Assembly (NCBI GenBank): GCA_036346375.1
Contig: CM070511.1
Coordinates: forward strand, 5,890,001-5,954,000
Length of the DNA: 64,000 bases
Origin: Guadua angustifolia
Lineage: Eukaryota; Streptophyta; Magnoliopsida; Poales; Poaceae
Direction: 5' to 3'
Shown: positions 13,398-24,327 of the stretch, piece by piece
Layout: the number at the start of each line of letters is the position of its first letter
Position numbering within the stretch: the stretch's first letter is position 1
The notes under the pieces: model-generated
Told to the model about the DNA's origin: nothing
What the model saw: only the letters and a program-made list of their open reading frames with translations
Databases searched by the model: none
Made by a program: the position numbers and the translations under genes

Positions 13398-16300
13398 CTA
13401 AAGGAAGAAATCAGGATATTCTTCTCTAAGGCGATCTTCGCGCTCCCACGTTGCTTCTTCTTCGGAGTGGTTGCTCCACTGAACCTTTACCATCTTGTGA
13501 GATTTGTTACGAGTATGGCGCTCCGCTTCTTCGAGAATCTTGATTGGACGTTCTCGATAAGTCAAATCGGGTTGTAAATCAAGCTCTTCAACTTGAGTAA
13601 GTTCAGATGGAAGACGAAGACACTTCCTAAGTTGAGATACATGAAAAACATTGTGAACACTAGCCAACTGGGGTGGAAGTTCTAGTCGGTATGCCTTTTC
13701 TCCCATTTTCTCCAAAATCTGATATGGCCCAACATACCGCGGTGCTAATTTTCCCCGAATTTGGAATCGGCGAACACCCCGAAGAGGAGAGACTTTAAGA
13801 TAAACAAGGTCTCCAACTTCGAAACTTAAGTCACGCCGACGATTATCAGCATAGCTTTTCTGGCGAGACTGAGCTTCCCTCAATCGGCTTCTAATCATCT
13901 CCACATGTTCTTGGGCTTCTTGGATTAAATCTGGACCGAAGAATTGCCTCTCTCCTACTTCAGACCAGAAAAGAGGTGTCCGACATTTTCTGCCATAAAG
14001 GGCTTCAAATGGGGACATTCGCAGACTTGCTTGGAAACTGTTATTGTATGAGAATTCCGCAAGTGCGAGACATTTCTCCCAATTAGTGCTATAGGATAAC
14101 ACACAGGCTCGCAACATATCTTCAAGGATTTGATTTGTCCTTTCAGTCTGCCCATCGGTTTGAGGATGATAGGCCGAACTGAAAGCTAATTTGGTTCCCA
14201 GCAAACTGTGCAATTTTTCCCAAAAACGAGATGTGAATTGTGATCCACGATCGGATACAATCGTTTTTGGTACTCCATGTAGACGCACAATATTGCTAAT
14301 GTACAATTCAGCAAGCTTGTCTCCCGAATAGGTAGTTCTGACTGGAATGAAATGTGCTACCTTGGTTAGTCGATCTACAATTACCCAAATAGAATCATTC
14401 CCTTTCTGAGTTCGGGGAAGACCAGTAATGAAGTCCATACTGATATCATCCCATTTCCACTCCGGAATTTGCAATGGTTGTAGGAGTCCTGCTGGACGCT
14501 GATGTTCGGCTTTTACTCGCTGACAAATGTCACACCTAGCCACATATTCAGCTATGTCCTTTTTCATATTAGGCCACCAGTATTCTCTTTTCAGATCCTG
14601 ATACATTTTTGTACTACCAGGATGAATGGATAAAGGTGACTCATGAACTTCAGAAAGAATCAACTTCTTGATTTCAGAATTGTTTGGCACGTAAGCTCGA
14701 GTTCCTCGTAGAATTATCCCATCCATACTCTCAGTATACTCAGATTCTTGGCCTTCTTTCAATTGCTGTTGAACCTTCATTATAACTTCATCTTCAAGTT
14801 GTGCAGTTTTTATTTGATTTCTAAGAGTTGGTTGGACTTTAAGTGCTGCTACAAAACCCTCTTCAACTAGATTCAGGTTCAGTTTTTGAAACTCCTGTAC
14901 TAACTCAGATTGATCAGAAATCCAAGTACAATAGAGTTTCCGGCTAAGAGCATCGGCTACCACGTTGGCTTTTCCAGGATGGTAATGAATGCCCAGATCA
15001 TAGTCTTTAATTAGCTCTAGCCACCTTCTTTGCCTTAAGTTTAAATCTGATTGAGTGAAGAAATACTTGAGGCTTTTGTGGTCTGTATAGACTTCAGTTC
15101 TGTTTCCAATAAGGTAGTGCCGCCAAATCTTGAGAGCATGAACTACAGCCGCTAACTCAAGATCATGTGTGGGATAATTTTGCTCATGAGGGCGAAGTTG
15201 CCGAGATGCATAAGCGACAACCCTTCCTTCTTGCATTAACACACACCCTAATCCATGACGTGAAGCGTCACAGTACACTTCAAATTTCTTATGGATATCG
15301 GGCATCACCAATACTGGGGCAGTTGTTAATCTCTTCTTCAGTTCCTTAAAACTTGTTTCACAATCAGCAGTCCATACAAATTTCTTTTCCTTTTTCAAGA
15401 GTTGAGTTAATGGCCTTGCAATCTTTGAAAAATTTTCAATAAATCGACGATAATACCCAGCCATTCCCAGAAAACTCCGAATCTTAGTGATCGACTGTGG
15501 TCTTTTCCAATTTAACACTGTTTGAACTTTACCCGGGTCTACTGCTACTCCTTCTCCGGATAAGACATGCCCAAGAAATGCAATTTCTTTTAGCCAGAAC
15601 TCACATTTTTCAAATTTGGCATAAAGTTTATTTTCTCTCAGTTTCTCAAAAACCCGGTGCAAATGTTGCATATGATCTTCTTCATTCTTGGAATAGATGA
15701 GAATATCATCAATAAAGACCACTACGAATTTGTCCAAATATTCCATGAAGATTTTATTCATCAAATTCATAAAACTGGCTGGAGCATTTGTAAGACCAAA
15801 AGACATCACTGTGTATTCATACAGTCCGTAACGAGTAGTGAAGGCGGTCTTTGGAATATCAGAAGGTCTGATGTTTAACTGAAAGTATCCCAACCTTAGG
15901 TCAATTTTTGAAAAGACTTGAGCCCCATTCAGTTGATCAAACAAATCATCGATTCGGGGAAGGGGATATTTATTTTTAACTGTGACCTCATTTAGAGCAC
16001 GATAGTCTACACACATCCGCAGACCTCCGTCCTTCTTTTCTACAAACAGAACAGGACTTCCCCATGGTGACACACTTGGGCGAATAAATCCTTTGCTTAA
16101 TTGTTCATCAATTTGCTTCTTTAATTCAGTCAACTCATCAGGTGGCATACGATATGGACGCTTTGAGATGGGTGCCATTCCAGGCGCAACATGAATTACA
16201 AACTCCATATCGCGATCCGGAGGCATTCCCGGTAATTCAGCAGGAAAAACATCAGGGTATTCACTTGCCACTGGCACTAGACATAGCTTAGGATTGGATG

Positions 16301-16745
16301 TAGAACACAAGACTGGTTGGTGATTTAGAGATTTGACAACTGATGAGAACTCTACATGAATACCATCTTGGTTTATGAGGGTTATAGATCTATTAGCACA
16401 ATCTATGCAACCCTTATGCCTGGCTAACCAGTCCATGCCTAAAATGACGTCTAGCCCTGTCATATCTATTATGATCAGGTCAGCACAAAATGGTACCCCT
16501 TTTATGGTTATCCCGACTTTAGGACAAAACTTCTTAGTTCTAGTAGTAGCTCCAGGAGACTGAATAATCATACAAGCAGGTAAAAGAGAAACTTCCAAAT
16601 GATTTTGCTCTGAGAACTTCTTGGAAACAAATGAATGAGAAGCCCCAGAATCAAAAAGTACTACTGCCGAAGTTAGTTGTACGGGGAGCGTACCTATCAC
16701 AACATCAGGTGCATCTTGAGCTTCCTCGGCAGTGACATGATGCAA
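13398..16745 (-). CDS. pol: Gypsy chromovirus Pol polyprotein (protease, RT, RNase H, integrase, chromodomain)
   Basis: An open frame of 1115 codons. Domains in order: aspartic protease with DSG at residues 32-34; reverse transcriptase about 195-375 with catalytic FIDD at 344-347; RNase H with acidic residues D493, E530, D555 and D598; integrase with zinc-finger residues H701, H708, C738 and C741 and catalytic D771, D832 and E868 (a D-D35-E spacing); a GPY motif at 1006-1008; and a chromodomain at about 1065-1115 that in this family targets integration to marked chromatin. All key residues I looked for are present, so this copy looks enzymatically complete. The codon at 16745 is TTG, not ATG: the frame is in phase with gag and separated from its TAA by six codons, so it is probably expressed as a Gag-Pol fusion or by readthrough, unless the stop is a sequence error. 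Confidence 0.93.
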   Translation of the reverse strand: MHHVTAEEAQDAPDVVIGTLPVQLTSAVVLFDSGASHSFVSKKFSEQNHLEVSLLPACMIIQSPGATTRTKKFCPKVGITIKGVPFCADLIIIDMTGLDVILGMDWLARHKGCIDCANRSITLINQDGIHVEFSSVVKSLNHQPVLCSTSNPKLCLVPVASEYPDVFPAELPGMPPDRDMEFVIHVAPGMAPISKRPYRMPPDELTELKKQIDEQLSKGFIRPSVSPWGSPVLFVEKKDGGLRMCVDYRALNEVTVKNKYPLPRIDDLFDQLNGAQVFSKIDLRLGYFQLNIRPSDIPKTAFTTRYGLYEYTVMSFGLTNAPASFMNLMNKIFMEYLDKFVVVFIDDILIYSKNEEDHMQHLHRVFEKLRENKLYAKFEKCEFWLKEIAFLGHVLSGEGVAVDPGKVQTVLNWKRPQSITKIRSFLGMAGYYRRFIENFSKIARPLTQLLKKEKKFVWTADCETSFKELKKRLTTAPVLVMPDIHKKFEVYCDASRHGLGCVLMQEGRVVAYASRQLRPHEQNYPTHDLELAAVVHALKIWRHYLIGNRTEVYTDHKSLKYFFTQSDLNLRQRRWLELIKDYDLGIHYHPGKANVVADALSRKLYCTWISDQSELVQEFQKLNLNLVEEGFVAALKVQPTLRNQIKTAQLEDEVIMKVQQQLKEGQESEYTESMDGIILRGTRAYVPNNSEIKKLILSEVHESPLSIHPGSTKMYQDLKREYWWPNMKKDIAEYVARCDICQRVKAEHQRPAGLLQPLQIPEWKWDDISMDFITGLPRTQKGNDSIWVIVDRLTKVAHFIPVRTTYSGDKLAELYISNIVRLHGVPKTIVSDRGSQFTSRFWEKLHSLLGTKLAFSSAYHPQTDGQTERTNQILEDMLRACVLSYSTNWEKCLALAEFSYNNSFQASLRMSPFEALYGRKCRTPLFWSEVGERQFFGPDLIQEAQEHVEMIRSRLREAQSRQKSYADNRRRDLSFEVGDLVYLKVSPLRGVRRFQIRGKLAPRYVGPYQILEKMGEKAYRLELPPQLASVHNVFHVSQLRKCLRLPSELTQVEELDLQPDLTYRERPIKILEEAERHTRNKSHKMVKVQWSNHSEEEATWEREDRLREEYPDFFL

Positions 16746-16763
16746 GCGCCCAACACTATTCCC

Positions 16764-17966
16764 TTATGCTGGTGATGGAGTCGGCCTCTGGCCTTGCTGT
16801 CTTGCCGCCCCTAGTGGTCTCCCCTGAGTCTGTGCTGCCTTCTTCTTGGGACAAGAATTTGCATAGTGTCCTCGCTCATTGCAATGAAAGCAAGTGACGT
16901 TAGGTGCCTGCTTCTGAGCACCACTCGGCGCCCTTGTTTGCTGAGGTGGGCGGACAGATTGCCACTGCGGCTGTGATGTACGAGGAGTTCGACTCACAGC
17001 CCGCTGAGCTTGAGGAGTTTGCCGCTGCGGCCGCTGCACTTGGAATGGTGGTCGGCGAACATTCGTCAATGGCCCACTTTGCGATCTAAATTGACTAGAG
17101 CCAGCAGTTTTCTGCGCCATCCATTTGAGCTTCCTACTCTCTAGTACTTCCTTGCTTCCCTGTTCCACTCTCACTGCTTTGTCCACCAAGGATTGGAAGT
17201 CATGAATATCTTGTGCTATCAGTGCCCACTTAATTTCCTCATTCAAGTGTTCTCTGAATCTCTCAATCTTTCTAGCTTCATCAGCCACTTCATAGGTAGC
17301 ATATCTTGACAAGTGATTAAAATGATGCAAATACTCCATTACCGACATGCTGCCTTGCTTTAATTCCAGAAATTCTTTCTTCTTCACCTCAATAATACTG
17401 GCTAGAATATGGGTACGGCGAAAAGCCGCCTTAAACTCCGGCCATAACACCACGTAACCCTCTGGTAGAACTGCCTGATAACTTTCCCACCAAATGGCCG
17501 CGGCTCCTTGTAGCTGATATGAAGCATATAACACCTTCTCCCTCTCATCACATTGTGCAATAGTTAGCTTGCTCTCTACTGCACGCAACCAATCATCGGC
17601 TTCTAATGGTTCAGACGACGATGAGAATACAGGGGGTTGGAGTCTCAAGAATTCATTCAGCTTGGACGCTGGTGGCGGTCCTCCATTTCCCCCACGATTT
17701 GCGCCTAGTGCAGCCAAGGTTTGAGCCATTTGCTGAAGTATCAAAGTATCAGTTTGCCGACCTTGTTCTATCATTGCCAGAACTTGTGCCATGGTAGGCT
17801 CCCCTGGCAATTGTTCTCCAGAACCAGGATGTTGGGTTCCCTGAGGAGCAGGAGGATCACTTCTAGCCGCCTGGGAGGATGAGGCTCCATGCATTGGGTG
17901 CTGAGGGTTTGGTTGAGGAGGAGTTGGGACACCCACCCTTGGAGTACGAGTATCCGGATCCTCCAT
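16764..17966 (-). CDS. gag: Gypsy chromovirus Gag (capsid/nucleocapsid)
   Basis: A 400-codon frame starting at an ATG at 17966. The N-terminal 60 residues are proline-rich; residues about 110-270 match the plant retrotransposon Gag fold (for example the AIWWESY stretch near 156-163). The C-terminal part is rich in Q, P and R and ends in a CCHC zinc knuckle with C359, C362, H367 and C372 that would bind the genomic RNA. It ends at a TAA (16764-16766) in the same frame as pol. The left copy has no stop at the equivalent position, so the stop is copy-specific or an artefact. Confidence 0.9.
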   Translation of the reverse strand: MEDPDTRTPRVGVPTPPQPNPQHPMHGASSSQAARSDPPAPQGTQHPGSGEQLPGEPTMAQVLAMIEQGRQTDTLILQQMAQTLAALGANRGGNGGPPPASKLNEFLRLQPPVFSSSSEPLEADDWLRAVESKLTIAQCDEREKVLYASYQLQGAAAIWWESYQAVLPEGYVVLWPEFKAAFRRTHILASIIEVKKKEFLELKQGSMSVMEYLHHFNHLSRYATYEVADEARKIERFREHLNEEIKWALIAQDIHDFQSLVDKAVRVEQGSKEVLESRKLKWMAQKTAGSSQFRSQSGPLTNVRRPPFQVQRPQRQTPQAQRAVSRTPRTSQPQWQSVRPPQQTRAPSGAQKQAPNVTCFHCNERGHYANSCPKKKAAQTQGRPLGAARQQGQRPTPSPA

Positions 17967-18557
17967 GATCCTAAGGATCTCGACTTAACGACCTCGTCGA
18001 CCTCATCCTGAAATTTTTCTATTCTTTTAGTACAACATATCCGAAGAACACAAAATACAGGATCATCTCATCGAAAATTTTACTAATGCGATTACCATTC
18101 ATGAGAGAAAATCCTTTAGTATTTATGCATACAACACACATTCAGAGATCACAACACACATCCAAAAATCATAATAGCGGTCATACATTACTTGCAAAAT
18201 ACACATCTTGATTACCTAGTACGCACATATACATAGAGTGCTTTTACATTCTAACTACTTCACTTTAGTACTAACATTCGGGATTAGGATTGCTTCATCT
18301 ACTAGTCGGAATTACTAGCTTGGAGCTATTCCACCGCCACCAATCAAGGACGAGGAGGTGGTGGATCCGCATCGCCTACTCCCGAGCTAGATGGACTAGA
18401 AGGAGGTGCCACCGCACCGGCAGGATGAAACCTCGCGCAAGTACTCCCGCCTATTTCAGATCCTCCGAACTCTTGGGCTTAAGTGATTTTGTTGTGACCG
18501 GATGTAGTTATTTATGTCTAACCCATGAGCCCGACAGATCTTCCTCATCAACTTCCT
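17967..18557 (-). other. Leader stretch between the extra ORF and gag, right unit
   Basis: About 590 bp of low-coding sequence, conserved with 6352-6779 plus adjoining bases in the left unit. I see no gene in it. The minus-strand downstream tail of the extra ORF probably extends to about 18350. Confidence 0.5.
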
Positions 18558-19793
18558 TCACGCTTCTTGAACCGCTTGGCTCTCGAGGGATAGCAATGCT
18601 TCACTGTTGGCGCAACACATGGCCTCGCCGAATGGTAGTAGCATGCGCTTGCACTTTAAAGCCAACACCGTTAAATCGATAGTAAACATGGTTTGGTTTT
18701 CTTCCTGCCCCAAATCTTCGGCCAAACTCCTAACTAGCACTGCCCAATTAACAGGAATCGCCATCTGAAAGATTAAAGTGTAGGCAAGAGTAGTAATAAG
18801 TATTGGCTACCAGAACAAATGACACACACAAACCATTAGCATTACTATTATCACTTTACATAATCTTAAGTTCACAGACTGCTTCACACTTACAAAAGCT
18901 ACTGCTACCTTCATCCTATTTTACACAACATTACAAAAGGACTTACAACTTCCACCTTCATTCTACCTCCTACATTCCTACTCCAACTGGCACCCTTCAA
19001 CTTCCTCACAGAGGTCCAGAAGAGGATTCGGCAGGGTCACTGCTCTTTCCAAAAGCCTTAAAGGTGCACTCCTTGCGCCTGAACAACTGGGGAGCTTCAG
19101 GCCGATAGGTGCAGGTGCTACTGGGATTTATACCCTTGTCATTCACAAGTCGGGGACAACTTCCTAAATTGGACATCCTAGCCCCACGATGCACTCCCGG
19201 AGTATCGACATAAGAAGCCGGTGGAGGACGACTAGCAGCTGGAATCTATGACTCTCCAATACTCAACACGGCCGGAGAAACTGTACCACGGGCTACTCCT
19301 ACGGCCAGGTGAGTTTCCAGAAACGCCACACGCCTCCGCATCTCCAGAAGCTCCTGCGCCAATTGAACATAATGCCCATCCAACCTATTCACAAAGTCCA
19401 CCATAACTCTAAGACCCTGATTCTGCACTCCAACCGGATCCCCATACACATTGCTCCCAATAAGAGGCCTACCAGGAAGATAGAAATACTTGGGACTTAA
19501 ATCGGGAAGCATACGACGCAACCGAACCACTGCCTGATATGCGGCTTCATTCATCGATGCGTCGATCGAAGAGCCGTATCCCTCAAAACACTTTTCCCCT
19601 TCATTGAAGACGGCCTAGGGGGAATAAACACCCGAGTGGTGTACTCCTTAGTTTCTGAACTTAAGTATGCCTGGAACACCACATAACGTGGATGACCCTG
19701 ATAATGGCACTCTTCCAGCAAGTAGTGCAAAACGCCCATCATTCCTGAAAGCTCATGAACCGTGGACTCGTGACATGGGACATAACGAACCAT
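18558..19793 (-). pseudogene. Extra sense-strand coding-like segment between PBS and gag, right unit
   Basis: Two coding-like blocks lie upstream of gag in the same orientation. Block 1 starts at an ATG at 19793 and runs to about 19010: 19551-19793, then a one-base frame change near 19600, then 19246-19554, then a TAG and continued open frame to 19006. It includes a hydrophobic/charged stretch with motifs such as MNEAAYQAVVRLRRMLPDL. Block 2 begins at 18764 directly after TTTCAG (minus strand), a good splice acceptor; a GTGAGG donor-like site ends block 1 at 19009-19004, so about 245 AT-rich bases between could be an intron. The frame does not join cleanly across it. The same blocks exist in the left unit. 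I do not recognise the family. Extra ORFs upstream of gag are known in some plant gypsy lineages, but this one is unassigned. Confidence 0.5.
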
Positions 19794-19991
19794 CTACAAA
19801 GACATGAACATAATATTATTAACCATAAGAACATATAGTTGAGAAGCTACAAATAAGAAAATTAGCAACTATGCTAAATTTCATTATTAGTAGGGGACGG
19901 CTTTTAAGTTATTGTAATTTTATATCTTCATATTCCTTACTAGTTACCTTAAAAAAAAATTTTTAGCTCCCAGGGTTTCCTACAGTCATTA

Positions 19992-20004
19992 GGCTCTGAT
20001 ACCA
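19992..20004 (-). other. Primer-binding site, right unit
   Basis: Plus strand ggctctgatacca, i.e. minus-strand TGGTATCAGAGCC, the classic complement of initiator tRNA-Met. One base separates it from the LTR end at 20006. Confidence 0.92.
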
Positions 20005-20005
20005 A

Positions 20006-23000
20006 TGCTGTGAGACCCCATTCCGAGGAACAGGAACTCCATGTGATTACCGTACTAGTCCCTGGATCAGTAGCTAGCACTCACATGTTTACACCATTCA
20101 TATCACAACCAAAAACCAAGCTTTAATACACAGCTTACAGAAGATGTTAATTATACAAACATTAGTTACAAGCCGAAATAAAAAGAGCGGAAGATAATTG
20201 GCAACTTAAGGTCCAAAAGCCTGGTAGCATGCCCAAACCAAAACCCCACAGGCATCTGACTAGGCAAACACCCTAGAAGAAATCATCGACGAACTCCCCG
20301 AGACCTACTTGAACAGCGCTTTTCCGCACTTCACCGACTTCTTCTCAACCAAAGTTGATAGCAAGAATGAGTACAACTTGTACTCAAGAAGACTTTATAG
20401 CAAATGCAAATACTAGTTATGCAGGCTATTTCAACGAACAGTCATAAGTTATTTTGCATTTTATGGAAAGAATTTAAACATATGACATAATAGATTGAAA
20501 TTCGCATTTTCAAGAAACAAACATGAGATTTGAATAATTTCAGAAAGTAAACATGTTCCAGACATAGCATTCCCAATGGCGAAACTCTACACAAGTCGAT
20601 CCTTTGACTCGAACAATTGGTTATCAAAACAGAATCAACCCATTTTATAAAATGCAAAACTCTAACATTGGAATGACTTCACCAAGTGCTCATGACCGCG
20701 AGCGCGGCTAGTCGATTAGATTTTAGACTCTGCAGAGTTGTACAGCTTTACCCACAAGGAATGAAACACCTTTTTGCTAGGCCATACGACACACTTCCTT
20801 AGGTGTGCGGCAAGGCGATCATCTGAGCCGTTACATTATTCAGACATGACTTTGATCCAGCCCGGACGTTAACCCCGCCATAGAACTAGAAACACACACC
20901 CAAGCCGTGGATCCACATTCACACACAACACAACGTTTCTAAACATGGCAGGCGTACACCGCTGCATTAGCAAGTGCGGTGGAAACCCGTCAAGCAAACC
21001 AAGCGGGAATGCTTGCGCTAGCTCCCGCCTACCAATGAACAAAGCCATGTCCGAACAACTTAATAGGCTAAGGCTACCCCATAATAGCCCTCGTGGTTGC
21101 ACGGAAATCTCGGATCAATAGCGTCTCATTGCTCGGTCCTTAATCCGACACGGGCGATACTCCACCCTACACTACGTGCAAAGCCCATATTGCACAACCG
21201 CTATTGCCAATAATCGCGCATCAAAGCATAGTTTTCGGGTTTTCAAGTTTTAACCAACATATCAACAACCTTTAGTAGAGTAATAACCAGTTGTGAAATC
21301 ATTTTAAAAGCATCATGACGATCTACGGCAAAACTAAGCAGTGTATATTGTAACGGTTATACCCAACTGACATTTACTATGTCTAAGCATACTATGGTTC
21401 GCAAGGTTCACAGAATCAATCAAATTAAGGAAAACCATACATTCCAGGAATAGTTACTAACCTTACCCAAAATAGCAGTTTTTATGGAGAATTACCCGGA
21501 TGCACTATACAGCCGCAAAAACAACATACGGTAGTTGAATTAGTAGGTTCAACATGGTCAAGGGTTTGCTTGCCTTGCTCTTCGCCGCAAATGTCAAAGC
21601 CTGGCTCGGCAACTGCCTCCTCCTCCTCCTCGAGGGCGTCTGCGTCTACACGCCGAAATCAAGAGAACCAACAGAAATTACAAACTTGTAAAGAAAGAAC
21701 GAAAGAGAACAAATAGAAAAGCGAATAAAACCCTTGCATAAGATCCAGGGTTGCTCTCTTATGAATCCTTTAATCTTGTTTTACGAATTCAAGACGCAAA
21801 AATAGTTTAGATTATACATTTAGTCATTAGTTGCATAGTGCATTGATCCTATTGCTTCCAGCAAGCACTTCTGGAACATATTGCGCATGCATTGCTAGGA
21901 GAGGACTTAGAGCCAGAACTAGACAACACAAGAGTATTTCCTTAGATTCTTACAGAGCCTATCTTAGGGAACAACTCGAGGTTTTCTTTACTAATTTCAG
22001 GTTTGGATAAGTTGCTTTGCGAGTTGACGAAAAGCCTTAACTGATTATATAAGGTCATGCGCAATTGATTCCTTTACTTCAATTTGATTTCACTTAGAAT
22101 TGGTTTTGTACAGATTAGATCTTCAATTGTAGTCTATTGACTTATTTTACCTTATTTTTGAGAAGGTTCTGGTGATAAAAATGACTTAACTGAGTTTTCT
22201 TCATTTGCAACTATAGTTCATTCAGCCTTCAACATGTGACTACTTAGGGTTGTTAAACTATAAAAATTAATAGGCTACACATGCTGGAATAGAATTATCT
22301 CTTCTTATTTGGGTAGTCTATACTTTGGACAACACCACTAATCAAATTTCATAAGTTTTACACTTTAGATGAGACTTTATAATCATCGTTGAAAAAGCTT
22401 AAATAGCATTGTAAGGTTTACACGTTTTGCAAAATCGGCAAGAACGTGAAGTTAAAAGATTAACACTTAAGGGTTTTAGGCTGACTAGATTAATATGCAA
22501 ACCTTAACCAAATAAAGTTCTTTTTACAGAATGTGATAGCATAAACTTTGTACAATGTTTCTAGACTGGTCTTACTGATTTTAGTATTTGGGAAAGCCAT
22601 TTAATCTACCACTGAAATAGCCTAAATGACCATATTATTTAATGTCAAAATCGGCCAGAATTCAACTTAGTTTCTAACTATTCTGTGCACACTTCTTGAT
22701 TCATTTTCAACACATACTAACTCCCAGAAGTTTATATCATCTACATTTGCTGACATCCATTTATTTCCTCTTGCAGCATTTTACTTTATACTCATTCTCT
22801 TTTTTGCCAAATTAAAACATGGATTGATTTGACAAGGTAAACTAACTTTGAGTATAATTGTTTTTGCAAATTTCAAACTCATTCCGAACAACGCCTCGGC
22901 TTCACCTTGACAATCCGCATCTAGGGACCTATCCATTTAGTAGAGGTGGCCGGAAGGTGGTCGCCACCGGTGAAGCGGCGGAACATGAAGCTCTCGCACG

Positions 23001-24264
23001 GCCAAGCATTCGAGGAAGAAAGGCTCGGCGAGCATCAGTGAAGGTAGGGGATGCGATTTCACCTGGTGTTCGGGTTGGGGATGAGCCGGAACGGGCTGCC
23101 GTCGGTGCGCCGGATCCGGAGAAGAAGGCTCCTGTGGCGACGGCGCTCCAGGCGGAATGGGCTGAAATAAAGCAAAGAGATGGTCTCAGGACGGCTTGAA
23201 AGTACTGGGCCAATCGACTCATGAAGATCTCTTACCCAACACGGAATTCCATTCTCTCCCTATCTGCTGTTTGGGCGGAAATGGCGAGAGGAAGAAGAAG
23301 AGCAGGGCTGGGGCAATGGGAAGTCTTTACTGGCTCAGGAGGCTCTAGGCGATGCGAAAATGGGTTCCTTGCAGTGTGCCTACAGATGAACTCCAAAACG
23401 AATCGTCAGGGCAGTCTCCCACGGTAGTCATGGCGGTAGAGGCCGAAAAAGACGCTCGAGCCATGGCAAGGCAGTGTACTCCACTGGTGTGAGCCCAGAC
23501 GCTGCTGAGAGGCTTGGGTGGAGCTCCGGTACGGCCAGCAGGCGCATGACTCGGCAAGACCAGAGAGAGAGCGAGAGCAGCTCGCTCGAGGGGAAGAGGA
23601 ACCAGAGCGAAGCAATTCGGAGAAGAGGCTGACTGGTGGGACTGGACCCACATGGCAGTGAGGGCAAGGATTCAGTTTGAGGGTGAATTCAGCCAAATGA
23701 AATTGAACTTGCATTAATTTACCCACTAATCCTTGCCAAAGACTTTTCCTCACTTGCTAAGTGCTCTCTCCTGGCAATGGACAATCTCCAGGCGAAGAGT
23801 GGGGTAAAACACTCGAGGTAAGATTTATCGAATTTTATCATTGAGCAAAGGCACCAAGTTTCCATCTCGATAACTCTCGAGGTTTTTACCAATGGTAAAT
23901 CTGTATCAATGGTAGCTTGGTAAATTTTTCAATGAAGATCACTCTGGATATTTTTCAAATTTCGAGAAGATGCACTGTTTCTAGTCAAATGACCCCATTT
24001 GAAATTTTTAATATTCAAATTATTATTTGTATCTTTTATCGATTGTATAAATTGGTTTCCTCACCTATTTGGATTCAGGAAATAATTTATTTCCAATCTT
24101 TCTTTTAGTTCTTTTTACTTTTCCCATTTCCTTCAATTGTCTTTGCAACCCAAAATCCAAGAAATCAATTCAAGAAAAATCAGAAATTCCATAAAACTCA
24201 AAAATACTCAAAATGCAAATTTATATTATAGCATTTCACTGTTTAAAATTTCCAGGATGTTACA
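20006..24264 (-). repeat. 5' LTR of the right gypsy unit, with two internal deletions
   Basis: Colinear with the middle LTR but about 740 bp shorter. Relative to the middle LTR it lacks about 530 bp (equivalent of roughly 11245-11775; junction near 22891) and about 205 bp (junction near 23865). Both junctions show very short shared bases, as expected from small illegitimate deletions. Its minus-strand start TGTAACATCC at 24264 is the right-hand boundary of the whole array. Confidence 0.88.
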
Positions 24265-24327
24265 AAAGCATCGCCTAATAAATCAATAGTCAGGTGACTT
24301 AGGTCAATAATGTCCCAAAATGGAACC

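Larger units (their letters stand above)
1..24264 (-). mobile_element. Tandem array of two Ty3/gypsy chromovirus (Tekay/Del-like) elements sharing an LTR
   Basis: Three related LTR segments (1-1758, 8351-13352, 20006-24264) alternate with two homologous internal regions (1759-8350 and 13353-20005), all on the minus strand. Each internal region has a tRNA-Met-type primer-binding site next to the LTR on its right and a polypurine tract next to the LTR on its left, so the middle LTR serves as 3' LTR of one unit and 5' LTR of the other. The Pol product ends in a chromodomain, which with the Gag and protease motifs places it among plant chromoviruses, most like Tekay/Del. The left end lies outside the window; the right end is at 24264, followed by AAAGC as a candidate but unconfirmed target-site duplication. 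Such LTR-internal-LTR-internal-LTR arrays are usually explained by unequal recombination between LTRs. Confidence 0.9.
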
